Origin: Jeotgalibaca porci
GTDB lineage: Bacteria; Bacillota; Bacilli; Lactobacillales; Aerococcaceae
Direction: 5' to 3'
DNA length: 64,000 bases
Assembly (NCBI RefSeq): GCF_011299095.1
Contig: NZ_CP049889.1
Span: 1,406,501-1,470,500 of the forward strand
Shown here in pieces: positions 25,078-34,018 of the stretch. The position numbers and the translations under genes are program-made. The first letter of the stretch is position 1. Each line of letters begins with the position of its first letter. The notes beneath the pieces were generated by a model. That model did no database searches and was not told the origin of the DNA. It saw nothing but the letters and a program-made list of their open reading frames with translations.

Positions 25078-25576
25078 AGGTCACCTCAATTAACTCTTGA
25101 TTTTCTAATAGATAACCACGGTCAGCATAGTGCTTTACTAAGTCATGATCGTGACTGGTGAAGATGATGGACGTTCCATCTTGCCTAAGTTCATTTAAAT
25201 TATTCATTATTTCAAGTGCATTTTGTTTATCTTGACCATAGGTTGGTTCATCAACGAGTAGCAGTCTCTGCCCTTTAATTAACATACAAAGCACTGCCAA
25301 TCGGCGTTGTTGACCCTGACTCAAAAGCCATGGTGAAGTAGAAGCTTGATCTTCTAAGTTATGTCGCTTCAAGAGATTAGTGATTAATTTTTTAGTTTCT
25401 TCTTCAGTCTTTTCAGGATAAACAGCTTGCACGCCAATATTCAATTCATCAAAACATGAAGTTGTTAAAAATTGAAGAGAAGGATCTTGAAAAACAAGTC
25501 CAATGTGAGAAAGCCACTCTTTCCTATTCTTAGAATTAAACTTTAAATCTTTCATACTGTTGTTTCCGGTCATCAA
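25061..25576 (-). pseudogene. ECF-type ABC ATPase, N-terminal part deleted
   Basis: The remaining 171 residues hold the Q-loop region (HIGLVFQDPSLQF), the signature (LLSQGQQRRLAVL), Walker B (LLLVDEPTYGQD) and the H-loop (FTSHDHD). The first 80 or so residues with Walker A are missing. The sequence becomes unrelated at about 25570-25577, where a fragment of another gene on the opposite strand begins. Without Walker A it cannot bind ATP normally. The ATG at 25576 is probably an internal codon of the original gene and not a true start. Confidence 0.82.
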
Positions 25577-25957
25577 ATCGCAAAGGTAGAACCGGGGTCG
25601 GATAAAGGTGACGTTATTGCCATTATTAGTGTTGGGGTTTCCTCGTTAGTAACGGTCGTTATTTTAATATTAGGAAACTTTGTAGTCGGAGAAATCTTGG
25701 CACCATTGTTAAGTAATCCGGTATTAAAACCCGGATTCGATAATATTACGCCTGCCTTACTTGGCGCAATAACGCTTCCGCAATTATTCAAAGCCAAGAA
25801 ATTGGCGATTACGCCAGTTATTATTGCTCTGGGAGCTTACTTGATTATCGGACCGGATAACTTTCGTTCGGTTCAAAGTTATGTGTTGATTTCAGTCATG
25901 GCACTGTCTGTGGGCGTTGCTTACGTGATGCATAAACGTGGATTATTAGATAAATAA
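25577..25957 (+). pseudogene. C-terminal fragment of a multi-spanning membrane protein
   Basis: An open frame from 25577 to the stop at 25957 encodes about 126 residues with four hydrophobic helices (DVIAIISVGVSSLVTVVILIL, LAITPVIIALGAYLIIG, SVQSYVLISVMALSVGVAYVM). It begins abruptly at the junction with the truncated ECF ATPase, with no start codon or ribosome binding site. It is therefore the back half of a transporter whose front half was lost. I cannot name the family. Confidence 0.7.
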
Positions 25958-26016
25958 AAAAAGCATCGGCTGCTTATTCTGAAACCGTTCAGAACAGCAG
26001 TGTCCGATGCTTTTTT
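25957..26016. terminator. Bidirectional terminator
   Basis: AAAAAAGCATCGG and CCGATGCTTTTTT form a 13-bp stem with an inner CTG...CAG pairing. It lies between the transporter fragment (+) and the VOC gene (-). Confidence 0.82.
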
Positions 26017-26027
26017 ATTTTACAAAA

Positions 26028-26408
26028 TTATTTTGCGCGTTTGACTTCAATCCGGTAGCCATCTGGATCCGTAACGAAGAAGTAAGATGGTGTACCACCT
26101 GAAAGGCCTCTTAATTCGCCCGTTTCGTAAGCAGATGCTTTACAGATTTCGTGCATTTTCTCTAAATCACTCACCGTTACACCTAAGTGACTGAAACCAT
26201 TTCCGATGGTATACGGCTCTGAATCATAGTTGTACGTTAACTCAATTTGTACAGTTGCACCCGGAGAGTTCAGGTAAACAAGATCGAACTTGTCTTCTGG
26301 GAACTTTCTATGGCTCGCAACTTCAAAATCAAATAGATTTGTATAGAAGTCTAAAGTCGCATCTAGATCTTTAATACGTAGACAAATTTCAACTAATACT
26401 TGGTTCAT
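26028..26408 (-). CDS. VOC-family protein, glyoxalase I-like
   Basis: A 126-residue single-domain vicinal-oxygen-chelate protein. The visible lactoylglutathione lyase pattern is EICLRIKDLDATLDFYTNLFDF, then VQIELTYNYDSEPYTIGNGFSHLGVTV (with Glu and His metal ligands) and YFFVTDPDGYRIEVKR at the C-terminus. The glyoxalase I DPDGYxIE ending is complete. It probably detoxifies methylglyoxal, though other VOC activities are possible. ATG 26408 follows GGAGG by 8 bases. The open frame to 26423 starts inside the binding site. Confidence 0.85.
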   Translation of the reverse strand: MNQVLVEICLRIKDLDATLDFYTNLFDFEVASHRKFPEDKFDLVYLNSPGATVQIELTYNYDSEPYTIGNGFSHLGVTVSDLEKMHEICKASAYETGELRGLSGGTPSYFFVTDPDGYRIEVKRAK

Positions 26409-26489
26409 GCTATCATCCTCCAATAAGTTATTAATTTCATTCTAACATGAATGAGGCTCGGACGCATGTGATTGCACCGGCGCAGGATG

Positions 26490-27440
26490 TTAGATAAAAC
26501 GATCGCCGCGCTTTTTAGCCAATTTACCCGCCAAGAAAGGTGCTAAGATGGATGTAATCATAACGCCGGTCAAAATAATCGCTGTTGCGGATGTCACATA
26601 CGGTTGTAGTTCTGGAATTGCAACTGCGACTGCAGCCGGAGTAGAAGTAGATACACCTGCAATCGTTGATAATCCAATCGCTGAATACCCATCGCCTTTA
26701 AGGACTTTTTTCTCAAAGAGGTAAGTCAGCGGCAGTGTCACAACAATGAAGAAAATAGTCATCAAAATGCCCGGGACGCCGGATTTGATTGCTTCAATGA
26801 AGTCCATGCCTTGTCCGAGTGTCCAACCCAATAACATCAGGAGAGCCGGCATACATGTTGCGAATACTTTTGAAAGGGACGGATCGATGTTACCGAGAAT
26901 CATCCCGAGAATTAAAGGAACAAAAACGGAAATAACGGGCCACCAGTTTACACCGGTCAGACCGCCTGAAACGAACACACTCATAACGATGAGAGGCAAA
27001 ATCGGCAGGGCAATAATTCCTGCAAAGGGGTAAATACCTGCCTCGTGTTCGCGTCCAAAAGCATTAAGAATCGCTACATAAACAGCAGGGTTTGTAGAAA
27101 TAATCGTCGCTACGAATGCCAGACCAGAAATACCCAGAATGCCGTCCAAACCGAAAGCGTATAGAAATGCGAATGACAGAATAAGGGAAGGAACAACTTT
27201 AGAGAGAATGAGACTTCCTTGGAATTTAATCAGCTTTTTCAAATCACTTAGTTTAATTGTTGAACCTGAAGCAAAACACAACATTCCGATAACGAATCCG
27301 GAGCCATTTGCAGAAAGGAAAGACTCGGTAATACCGCCTATTCTAAAAAGGTTAGGGAAAAACGTGAATAAAATCATGGAGACGACTAAAGGGACGATAA
27401 AGATGCCGGCCGGAATCTTGTTTATAAATTTCATAATCAT
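26490..27440 (-). CDS. kdgT: 2-keto-3-deoxygluconate permease
   Basis: The 316-residue protein has about ten membrane helices and the sequence features of KdgT: N-terminal INKIPAGIFIVPLVVSM, the GGITESFLSANGSGFVIGM segment, FVATIISTNPAVYVA, and the TIAGVSTSTPAAVAVAIPEL stretch. KdgT imports 2-keto-3-deoxygluconate by proton symport. No kdgK or kdgA gene is adjacent here, so the rest of the uronate pathway must be elsewhere. AGAGG lies 9 bases before the ATG. Confidence 0.9.
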   Translation of the reverse strand: MIMKFINKIPAGIFIVPLVVSMILFTFFPNLFRIGGITESFLSANGSGFVIGMLCFASGSTIKLSDLKKLIKFQGSLILSKVVPSLILSFAFLYAFGLDGILGISGLAFVATIISTNPAVYVAILNAFGREHEAGIYPFAGIIALPILPLIVMSVFVSGGLTGVNWWPVISVFVPLILGMILGNIDPSLSKVFATCMPALLMLLGWTLGQGMDFIEAIKSGVPGILMTIFFIVVTLPLTYLFEKKVLKGDGYSAIGLSTIAGVSTSTPAAVAVAIPELQPYVTSATAIILTGVMITSILAPFLAGKLAKKRGDRFI

Positions 27441-27599
27441 TGTATGTGACCTCTTCCTATATAAGTATATTTGTACATATGGGGTACTTTTCCCATTATA
27501 CGTGGATAAAGGAAAATCTCAACATTTAGCTAAATGATTACGTTATCACGCGTTTGAAACCATTTTTTTTACCATTCTCACCCTCAGATAATGGTATGA

Positions 27600-28400
<801 letters not shown>

Positions 28401-28406
28401 AACGCT

Positions 28407-28440
28407 AACTCCGACAAACTGAGGTTTGTTGGAGTTTTTT
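28407..28440 (+). terminator. Terminator of the methionine aminopeptidase gene
   Basis: AACTCCGACAAAC pairs with GTTTGTTGGAGTT around a four-base loop and is followed by a T-run. Confidence 0.85.
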
Positions 28441-28463
28441 GCGTCAATAGGTATAAGTTTTGG

Positions 28464-28469
28464 TATAAT
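28464..28469 (+). promoter_or_regulatory. Extended -10 of the diguanylate cyclase gene
   Basis: TGGTATAAT is an extended -10 element, about 40 bases upstream of the GTG start. No good -35 is visible, as is common with extended -10 promoters. Confidence 0.5.
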
Positions 28470-28506
28470 TATATTGAATGTGTGAACCGTGAGTGAGGAA
28501 GATGGG

Positions 28507-30000
28507 GTGAGGAATATAAAAACAAGTAAAAAGCGACTATTTCTTGTTGCGATTATGATTATAGGTATATCCCTGTCTTTGTTTACAATGAATAGATTAA
28601 AGAATACGAACGAGAATAACCCGCATAATGGAACACTATTATTTTTAGGAAATGCCGATATGCCTCCCATTATTTATGATGAAAATGGCACAGCTAAGGG
28701 TGTCACAGTAGATATCGCGAAAGCGCTCGGTAAAAAAATTGGTTATCAAGTTGAAGTCGTCGCCATGGATTGGTCAGATGCGCAGCGAAAAGTGGCGAAT
28801 GGCGAAGCAGACGCTTTGCTACAAATCAATCCGAATGCGGAACGCGACAAAATCTATGATTTCTCTGATGAACTGTTGGAGTCCGATTTTTCGTTATTCG
28901 TCAAAATGGGCAATAAGCAGAGCCGTCAACTTGTCGATATGAAAGGAAAGAGAATAGGGGTTATTAAAGAGAGCTTCCCGTATGAGATGTTGATGGCCTA
29001 TCCGGAAATCGAATTGGTCCTTATTTCCGGACTAAAAGAAGCTTTTAATGATATCCGGTTGAATAAGTTGGATGCTGTCGTCGTCGATAGGTGGGCTGGT
29101 GAATATATCTTGGCCGAAGAAGAAATTACCGATATTGAGGTTATTCCCACTTTTCTCGAGAGTCAGTATTCACGTATTGCTGTTCAAAAGGGAGATAAAG
29201 AACTGCTTGATTTAATCAATAGTGGGCTGGAAACCATGCGCGAAGACAGAACGATGGAAAAAGTTCTGGAAGAGTGGCGATTCGAACGTGTTTTTTATTT
29301 TACATTTGGAATTATGCGAAATATATTGATTCGCACGTTGATTATTGTGATTGTTATTATTATTTTGATAGCGAGTTATACGGTTAATAAATACCGGAAG
29401 TTGAGTCAAAAACTGCAGGTAGATGTGGCAAGTCGAACGAAAGAGCTGAAAGAGGCGAACGACTTGTTGCAGATTGCGAACGCAGAATTGAAGAGGCGTG
29501 CAATGTTGGACGGTCTGACAGAAGTGATGAATCGCCTGGGCTTTGACAGCGCGTACGGTGAAATGTGGAAGAAAAGTGTACGCGACCGGACTTCTTTGGC
29601 TCTTGTTATGGTCGATATTGATCATTTCAAGTGTTTGAATGATACGTATGGGCATTTGTTTGGAGACGAATGGATTAAGCGTGTAGCACAGACGCTGCAG
29701 TCGTTTACGTTGCAACCCGATCATTTTGTGGCGCGTTACGGAGGCGATGAAATGATTATGGTCCTTTCCGATACGACAGCTTGGAAAGCCGCAGAGATGT
29801 CAGAGCGCATCCGTTTAGAAATTAGTGAGATGGCGGCTCTGGAACTTCCGGAAGATGGCCCGACTGTGACACTCAGTTTAGGTATTGCCGCTACGATACC
29901 AAGTGAGAATCTCTCGCCGGACGTATTGATAAAACGCGCCGACGAAGCTTTGTACCAAGCGAAAGCTGCAGGTAGAAACAAAACTGTTATCTGGAAATAA
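28507..30000 (+). CDS. Membrane diguanylate cyclase with solute-binding sensor domain
   Basis: A 497-residue sensor enzyme. After an N-terminal membrane anchor, residues about 40-255 form an extracytoplasmic SBP_bac_3 (amino-acid-binding type) domain (NADMPPIIYDENGTAKGVTVDIAKAL). A second helix at about 275-295 (NILIRTLIIVIVIIILIAS) and a coiled coil follow, then a GGDEF domain with DIDHFKCLNDTYGHLFGD. The active-site loop reads RYGGDEM in place of GGDEF. The acidic residues are kept and only the last position differs. No RxxD inhibitory site precedes it. I prefer GTG 28507, behind GAGG, over 28489. It probably makes c-di-GMP in response to an external small ligand. Confidence 0.85.
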   Translation: MRNIKTSKKRLFLVAIMIIGISLSLFTMNRLKNTNENNPHNGTLLFLGNADMPPIIYDENGTAKGVTVDIAKALGKKIGYQVEVVAMDWSDAQRKVANGEADALLQINPNAERDKIYDFSDELLESDFSLFVKMGNKQSRQLVDMKGKRIGVIKESFPYEMLMAYPEIELVLISGLKEAFNDIRLNKLDAVVVDRWAGEYILAEEEITDIEVIPTFLESQYSRIAVQKGDKELLDLINSGLETMREDRTMEKVLEEWRFERVFYFTFGIMRNILIRTLIIVIVIIILIASYTVNKYRKLSQKLQVDVASRTKELKEANDLLQIANAELKRRAMLDGLTEVMNRLGFDSAYGEMWKKSVRDRTSLALVMVDIDHFKCLNDTYGHLFGDEWIKRVAQTLQSFTLQPDHFVARYGGDEMIMVLSDTTAWKAAEMSERIRLEISEMAALELPEDGPTVTLSLGIAATIPSENLSPDVLIKRADEALYQAKAAGRNKTVIWK

Positions 30001-30211
30001 AATACAAAGACGCCATACTAATAGGATTAACTGTTGGCAGGGCGTTATTTGTTGTAGGGTGATGCGGTGGAATGGGTAAGGACGGCAGAGCGCGGTCAGG
30101 TTTACCTGTAGAAAAACTGTAAAGCAAGATACCCCTACAAAACTCTAAAGAAATTGTCGGGTATCGGTTTATAATTCTTGTTAGACTGATTTTATAAAGG
30201 AGGCCGGTAGT

Positions 30212-31090
30212 TTGGATATTCTTACCCAGTTAAACCACGCGATGGCGTATATTGAAGTGCATATCGCAAATGATTTAAATCTGGCGGATGTATCAACTGT
30301 CACGAACTATACACACTATCATTTTGGGCGACTGTTCTACTATATTTCCGATATGACGCTGTCGGAGTATATCCGTAAACGTAAGTTAAGCTTGGCTGCA
30401 ATGGCGCTCAAAAGTGGTAATGAGAAAGTTATTGATCTGGCAGTCAAGTATGGATACGATAGCGCGGATAGTTTTACGCGTGCATTTGTCAAACAGCATG
30501 GTGTGACACCCTCTGCCGCACGGCAACCCGATGTGAATCTAACCATCTTTCCGCCCTTAACTTTTCAAATTAAAATTAAAGGAGTGCAGGCTATGAATTG
30601 GCGAATAGAAGAAAAAGAAGCATTTGAAGTATTCGGTATTGAACGTGTTTTTGCAAATGATGAAACAAGTAAGGTTCCAGACTTTTGGACAGAATGTCAT
30701 AATAACGGTGAATATGAACGGCTATTTCAGGCGGCAGGCGGAGCAGAAAATCCTCCAGGTCCTTGTCTTGTCAACGCTATTTGCGGATATGGTGAACCAG
30801 GCGACAACGTTTTCCCTTACATGCTTTGTGCTTTTGTAAAAGACGGTTGCAAAACGGACAGATTTAAAGTTGTAAAAATTCCGAAGACGACTTGGGCAAT
30901 ATTCCGCAGTGACGAAGCGGATACGACAGCATTGCAGATACCACAATTGTTTAACCGCGCGTATAGTGAGTGGCTGCCATCATCAGGCTATGATAAAGCG
31001 CCTGGAGCGGATATTGAAATCTATGGTATAGCTGAAAACGGGAAATATTATGAGGAAGTTTGGTTGCCGGTCATAGAAAAGAACCTATAA
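30212..31090 (+). CDS. AraC-family regulator with GyrI-like effector domain
   Basis: A 292-residue protein with an N-terminal AraC double helix-turn-helix (ANDLNLADVSTVTNYTHYHFGRLF and IDLAVKYGYDSADSFTRAFVKQHGVTPSAAR). It is followed by a GyrI-like/AraC_E_bind domain of about 150 residues ending in ADIEIYGIAENGKYYEEVWLPV. This is the Rob/BmrR-like layout, in which a hydrophobic or drug-like ligand is sensed. Translation starts at TTG 30212, 8 bases after AAAGGAGG. The first in-frame ATG (30242) would cut into the first helix. No obvious target gene is adjacent. Confidence 0.87.
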   Translation: MDILTQLNHAMAYIEVHIANDLNLADVSTVTNYTHYHFGRLFYYISDMTLSEYIRKRKLSLAAMALKSGNEKVIDLAVKYGYDSADSFTRAFVKQHGVTPSAARQPDVNLTIFPPLTFQIKIKGVQAMNWRIEEKEAFEVFGIERVFANDETSKVPDFWTECHNNGEYERLFQAAGGAENPPGPCLVNAICGYGEPGDNVFPYMLCAFVKDGCKTDRFKVVKIPKTTWAIFRSDEADTTALQIPQLFNRAYSEWLPSSGYDKAPGADIEIYGIAENGKYYEEVWLPVIEKNL

Positions 31091-31107
31091 TACCTCTGTC
31101 AAAAAAA

Positions 31108-31153
31108 GAAAAGACTGCACGAAAGGTTTTATCCTTTTCGTTGCAGTCTTTTT
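31108..31153. terminator. Bidirectional terminator
   Basis: AAAAGACTGCACGAAAGG and CCTTTTCGTTGCAGTCTTTT form a long stem between the convergent regulator and ClC genes. Confidence 0.85.
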
Positions 31154-31170
31154 CTCCGTTTACTGACCTT

Positions 31171-32460
31171 TTAGCTTCTTTGTACGCTGGGTTCATTTTT
31201 TAGTAATAATCCCAACAAAGCTTCGTAGATTGGTTTGGATTGACAGAGCTCCGCGATGAAGTAGGCGATAAAGGTGACCAATGCGACAGGAAGGAGATAG
31301 CCAATCGAGCCGCCCGTCATTTCCAAAATTAAGAAAATGCCGGTCAATGGTGCCCGGACAACCGCTGCAAAATGTGCTGCCATCGCAATGACTGTGAACA
31401 CAAGCACTGTCTGATTAGTGATAAGTCCGCCCATTAGAAGTCCGGAACCGACAATGTTTCCTACTAAAGAGCCAAGTGAGAGCAAAGGGAAAAAGATACC
31501 GCCCGGTAAACCGGAAGCGAAAGCGACGACCAACAGAAATAATTTGATGAAATAAAAGCTTATTAGCGTTAGCATACCAACATTTTCATTAAACGGCATT
31601 AAAATTAAGGACTCGCCTGAGCCAATTAAACGCGGATCCCAAAGTAAAAAGAGTGCCGTTATAAAAAAGGGAAAGACGCTTTTGATGGTAGTCGAAACCT
31701 GCCATTTCGCATAGAGGCCTTTACCGAATAAAATAACTTTGTTAAAGAAAACGCCGGAAAGGCCGACTATGATACCCAGTAAAATGAGGTATGGGTAGTT
31801 TTTTCCTGCCAACTTTAGAGAAATCGGAATAACAAGCGTGGCCTTATTTCCCAGCAAAGTAATAGAAACAAGCGTTGCTGTTATAATCGTTAGCGAACTC
31901 GATAAAAAGCCACGTCGGGAGGTGCGTTTCAAAAGCTCTTCCAACGCAAAGATAATCCCGGAAACCGGGGAGTTAAAGGCTGCCGCCATTCCTGCACCGG
32001 CTGCACCCGAAATCAGATACTTTTGATTGTCTTTATTTAACTTAGCTTTTTCGGCGACGCCTTGTCCGATGGCAGCCCCAATCTGAATCGACGGACCTTC
32101 GCGACCAACCGTGAGTCCCGAGCCAATTGTCAAAATCCCACCCATTAACTTATGGAATAAAATGGATGGCCAAGAGAATTCTAGTTTACCCGCCAGTTTT
32201 CCAATGACTTGCGGAATGCCCGAGCCGCCAATCAGCGGTTCTTTTTTGACATTCCAAGCAACAATCAGTCCGAGTGCTGAAAAGCTAAGAATGAATAGAA
32301 GAGACTGAAGGATGCTTTCATTTCCAAAAGCTAATAAATGCTGTACGAATGTTGTTACATAGGGAATAGCCAGGCGGAAGATACTGACAATCACGCCAAC
32401 GAATGCACCGGTAAGAATGCTTAAAAACCCTATTCTAAAATCTAATCTTTTTTCTACCAA
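31171..32460 (-). CDS. ClC-family chloride channel/transporter
   Basis: A 429-residue membrane protein with the three anion-selectivity motifs of ClC proteins: GGSGIPQV, GREGPSIQIGAAIG (with the gating glutamate) and GLPGGIFFPLL. About ten or more helices are visible, and there is no C-terminal CBS pair. The presence of the gating glutamate suits either a H+/Cl- antiporter or a channel. In bacteria such proteins help acid resistance. It reads in the same direction as the upstream cytosine deaminase but is separated from it by an IS element. Confidence 0.9.
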   Translation of the reverse strand: MVEKRLDFRIGFLSILTGAFVGVIVSIFRLAIPYVTTFVQHLLAFGNESILQSLLFILSFSALGLIVAWNVKKEPLIGGSGIPQVIGKLAGKLEFSWPSILFHKLMGGILTIGSGLTVGREGPSIQIGAAIGQGVAEKAKLNKDNQKYLISGAAGAGMAAAFNSPVSGIIFALEELLKRTSRRGFLSSSLTIITATLVSITLLGNKATLVIPISLKLAGKNYPYLILLGIIVGLSGVFFNKVILFGKGLYAKWQVSTTIKSVFPFFITALFLLWDPRLIGSGESLILMPFNENVGMLTLISFYFIKLFLLVVAFASGLPGGIFFPLLSLGSLVGNIVGSGLLMGGLITNQTVLVFTVIAMAAHFAAVVRAPLTGIFLILEMTGGSIGYLLPVALVTFIAYFIAELCQSKPIYEALLGLLLKNEPSVQRS

Positions 32461-32551
32461 ATAGAATCATCTCCTGTACTTTATTGTACGCCTCACTTAA
32501 AAAGAAAAAAAGCCCCGATTAGGTGGCGACCCCCAAAAGTTAGAGTTTTAA

Positions 32552-33418
32552 TTATGCAGCCAATTGGCTGGTTTGAGTTCGGTATTCTACTGGACTTAGG
32601 CCAGCCAATTTTTCTTTCGATCGAACTTGGTTGTACCAATCGATATACTCGGAAATCCTTGATTCAAGCTCACCATAACTTACCATTTTTTCTCCGTGAT
32701 ACATTTCCTGTTTCAGAATGCCGAAGAAATTTTCCATCGCTGCATTATCAGCACACGTTGCTTTCCGAGACATGCTTTGAAAGAGTTTGTTTTTCTTCAA
32801 GATTTTAACCCACTTGTTGTGCTGGTACTGCCACCCTTGGTCCGAATGAAGGGTCGTGCGGACGGTGCCGTGTTTACGAATGATGCCGACGGCCTCCTGC
32901 AGGGGCTTCATCACGAAGTCCAGAGTTGGTCGCTTATTCATGCTGTAGGCGATGACCTCTCCGTTATACAAGTCCAGAATAGGGCTAAAGTATAACTTCT
33001 CCTCCCCCATACACTTGAATTCAGTGACGTCCGTGACGAGTTTCTGTAAGGGGATAGTGGTGTGGAAGCGCCGATTCAGTCGGTTCTTCGCAACGGTTCC
33101 CACTTTCCCTCTATAGGAATTGTACTTGCGAGACTTCCGCATGAACTTGACACATTTTAAACCTATTTCTTGCATGAGGCGGTACACCTTTTTGTGGTTG
33201 ACGCAATGTCCCAGTTTTTGCATTTCCTTCGTGAGTCGTTTATACCCATACCGCTCTTTGAACTGAAAGAAAAGCTGTCGGATCAGCTCTTTTAGAGCCC
33301 CATCCGGGTCCGCTATTCCCAGTTGTTTCGCGTGGTAATGGTACGTTGCGGATGGGATTCCAACTACTGAAAGGATATCCTTCAGTTTGAATCCTTCTTC
33401 TTTGAGTGCGTATGCCAC
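32552..33418 (-). CDS. IS3-family transposase OrfB (DDE integrase), copy 1
   Basis: The 288-residue protein carries the rve integrase core: Asp in LVTDVTEF, Asp in LHSDQGWQYQH and Glu in ENFFGILKQEMYHGE. An HTH_21-like region (KERYGYKRLTKEMQKLG, VNHKKVYRLMQEIGL) precedes it. It is expected as the C-terminal part of an OrfAB fusion made by frameshifting in orfA at the run CTTTTTT (33472-33478, minus-strand AAAAAAG). The frame upstream of its first ATG is open back to that site. Confidence 0.92.
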   Translation of the reverse strand: MAYALKEEGFKLKDILSVVGIPSATYHYHAKQLGIADPDGALKELIRQLFFQFKERYGYKRLTKEMQKLGHCVNHKKVYRLMQEIGLKCVKFMRKSRKYNSYRGKVGTVAKNRLNRRFHTTIPLQKLVTDVTEFKCMGEEKLYFSPILDLYNGEVIAYSMNKRPTLDFVMKPLQEAVGIIRKHGTVRTTLHSDQGWQYQHNKWVKILKKNKLFQSMSRKATCADNAAMENFFGILKQEMYHGEKMVSYGELESRISEYIDWYNQVRSKEKLAGLSPVEYRTQTSQLAA

Positions 33419-33948
33419 TGCTGTTTGTGCTTTTCGAGAAAGGTGTCTGGATTCTCCCGGAAAGCTTTCAACTTTTTTAAGTAAGCAATCTCTAATCTTA
33501 GTAATTCATTTTCACGTTCCAGCTCTTCTTGGGAAAGAGAAGTGGACTTTGCTTGTTTTCCCGGCTGTTTTCTCGGTTTTCTGGACATGGGAGGTCGCCC
33601 CTTTTGTTTTGGTTTCAGGCCTTTTATCCCGTTCTCTTGGAAGGCCCGGTTCCAGTTGGCGATGAGGGAAGGATTGTTCATGCCGAAGGCAATGGCCGTT
33701 TCGGAATAAGAAGCGCCTGTTTCTTTCATAAAGTGTAATACATCCACCTTGAATTGAACAGGGTAGACCGTCTTCTTCCGCTTCCTCTTCAGACCTTCCA
33801 ACCCGAATTCTTGGAAAAATGTCACCCATTTTCGGACGGTTGCGGCATCAGGAATGGCATGTTTCTTCGCCAAGGCGCTATATCCCAACGGGCCATCCAG
33901 ATATTCTTGCACAACTTGTAACTTGAATGCTTCACTATATTTTGCCAT
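33382..33948 (-). CDS. IS3-family OrfA (HTH and leucine zipper), copy 1
   Basis: A 188-residue DNA-binding protein. It has two helix-turn-helix segments (YSALAKKHAIPDAATVRKWV and YSETAIAFGMNNPSLIANWN), a basic linker, and a leucine-zipper-like tail (EELERENELLRLEIAYLKKL). I start it at MAKYSEAF (33948), inside the element. The longer frame to 34044 crosses the IS end into host DNA. The slippery A-AAA-AAG at LKKL permits the -1 shift into orfB. Confidence 0.92.
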   Translation of the reverse strand: MAKYSEAFKLQVVQEYLDGPLGYSALAKKHAIPDAATVRKWVTFFQEFGLEGLKRKRKKTVYPVQFKVDVLHFMKETGASYSETAIAFGMNNPSLIANWNRAFQENGIKGLKPKQKGRPPMSRKPRKQPGKQAKSTSLSQEELERENELLRLEIAYLKKLKAFRENPDTFLEKHKQQWHTHSKKKDSN

Positions 33949-34018
33949 AAAAAGAACCCCCAAAAGTTTAGATTTTACTCTAACTTTTGGGGGTCGGTAC
34001 CTTAACGGGGACTTTTCA

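Larger units (their letters stand above)
32522..34001 (-). mobile_element. IS3-family element (IS150-like), copy 1, 1480 bp
   Basis: Terminal inverted repeats read GGTRSCGACCCCCAAAAG and continue TTAGAGT. The element is flanked by a direct repeat TTA (32519-32521 and 34002-34004), a 3-bp target duplication typical of this group. It carries orfA and orfB with a -1 frameshift site. It encodes the same proteins as the copy at 57341-58820. The only end difference I noticed is GGTGGC here against GGTAGC there. Confidence 0.93.
32505..34016 (-). terminator. Cytosine deaminase terminator, split by an IS insertion
   Basis: The left arm AAAAAAGCCCCG (ending 32517) and right arm CGGGGACTTTT (34006-34016) would form a CCCCG/CGGGG hairpin with loop ATTAA if the 1480-base IS and one target copy were removed. 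The IS lies in that loop. The terminator can no longer form as a short hairpin. Confidence 0.8.

Noticed and set aside
33512-33829. 105-codon frame within the IS element
   Set aside because: It is a shadow of orfA in another frame, present in both IS copies because they are identical.
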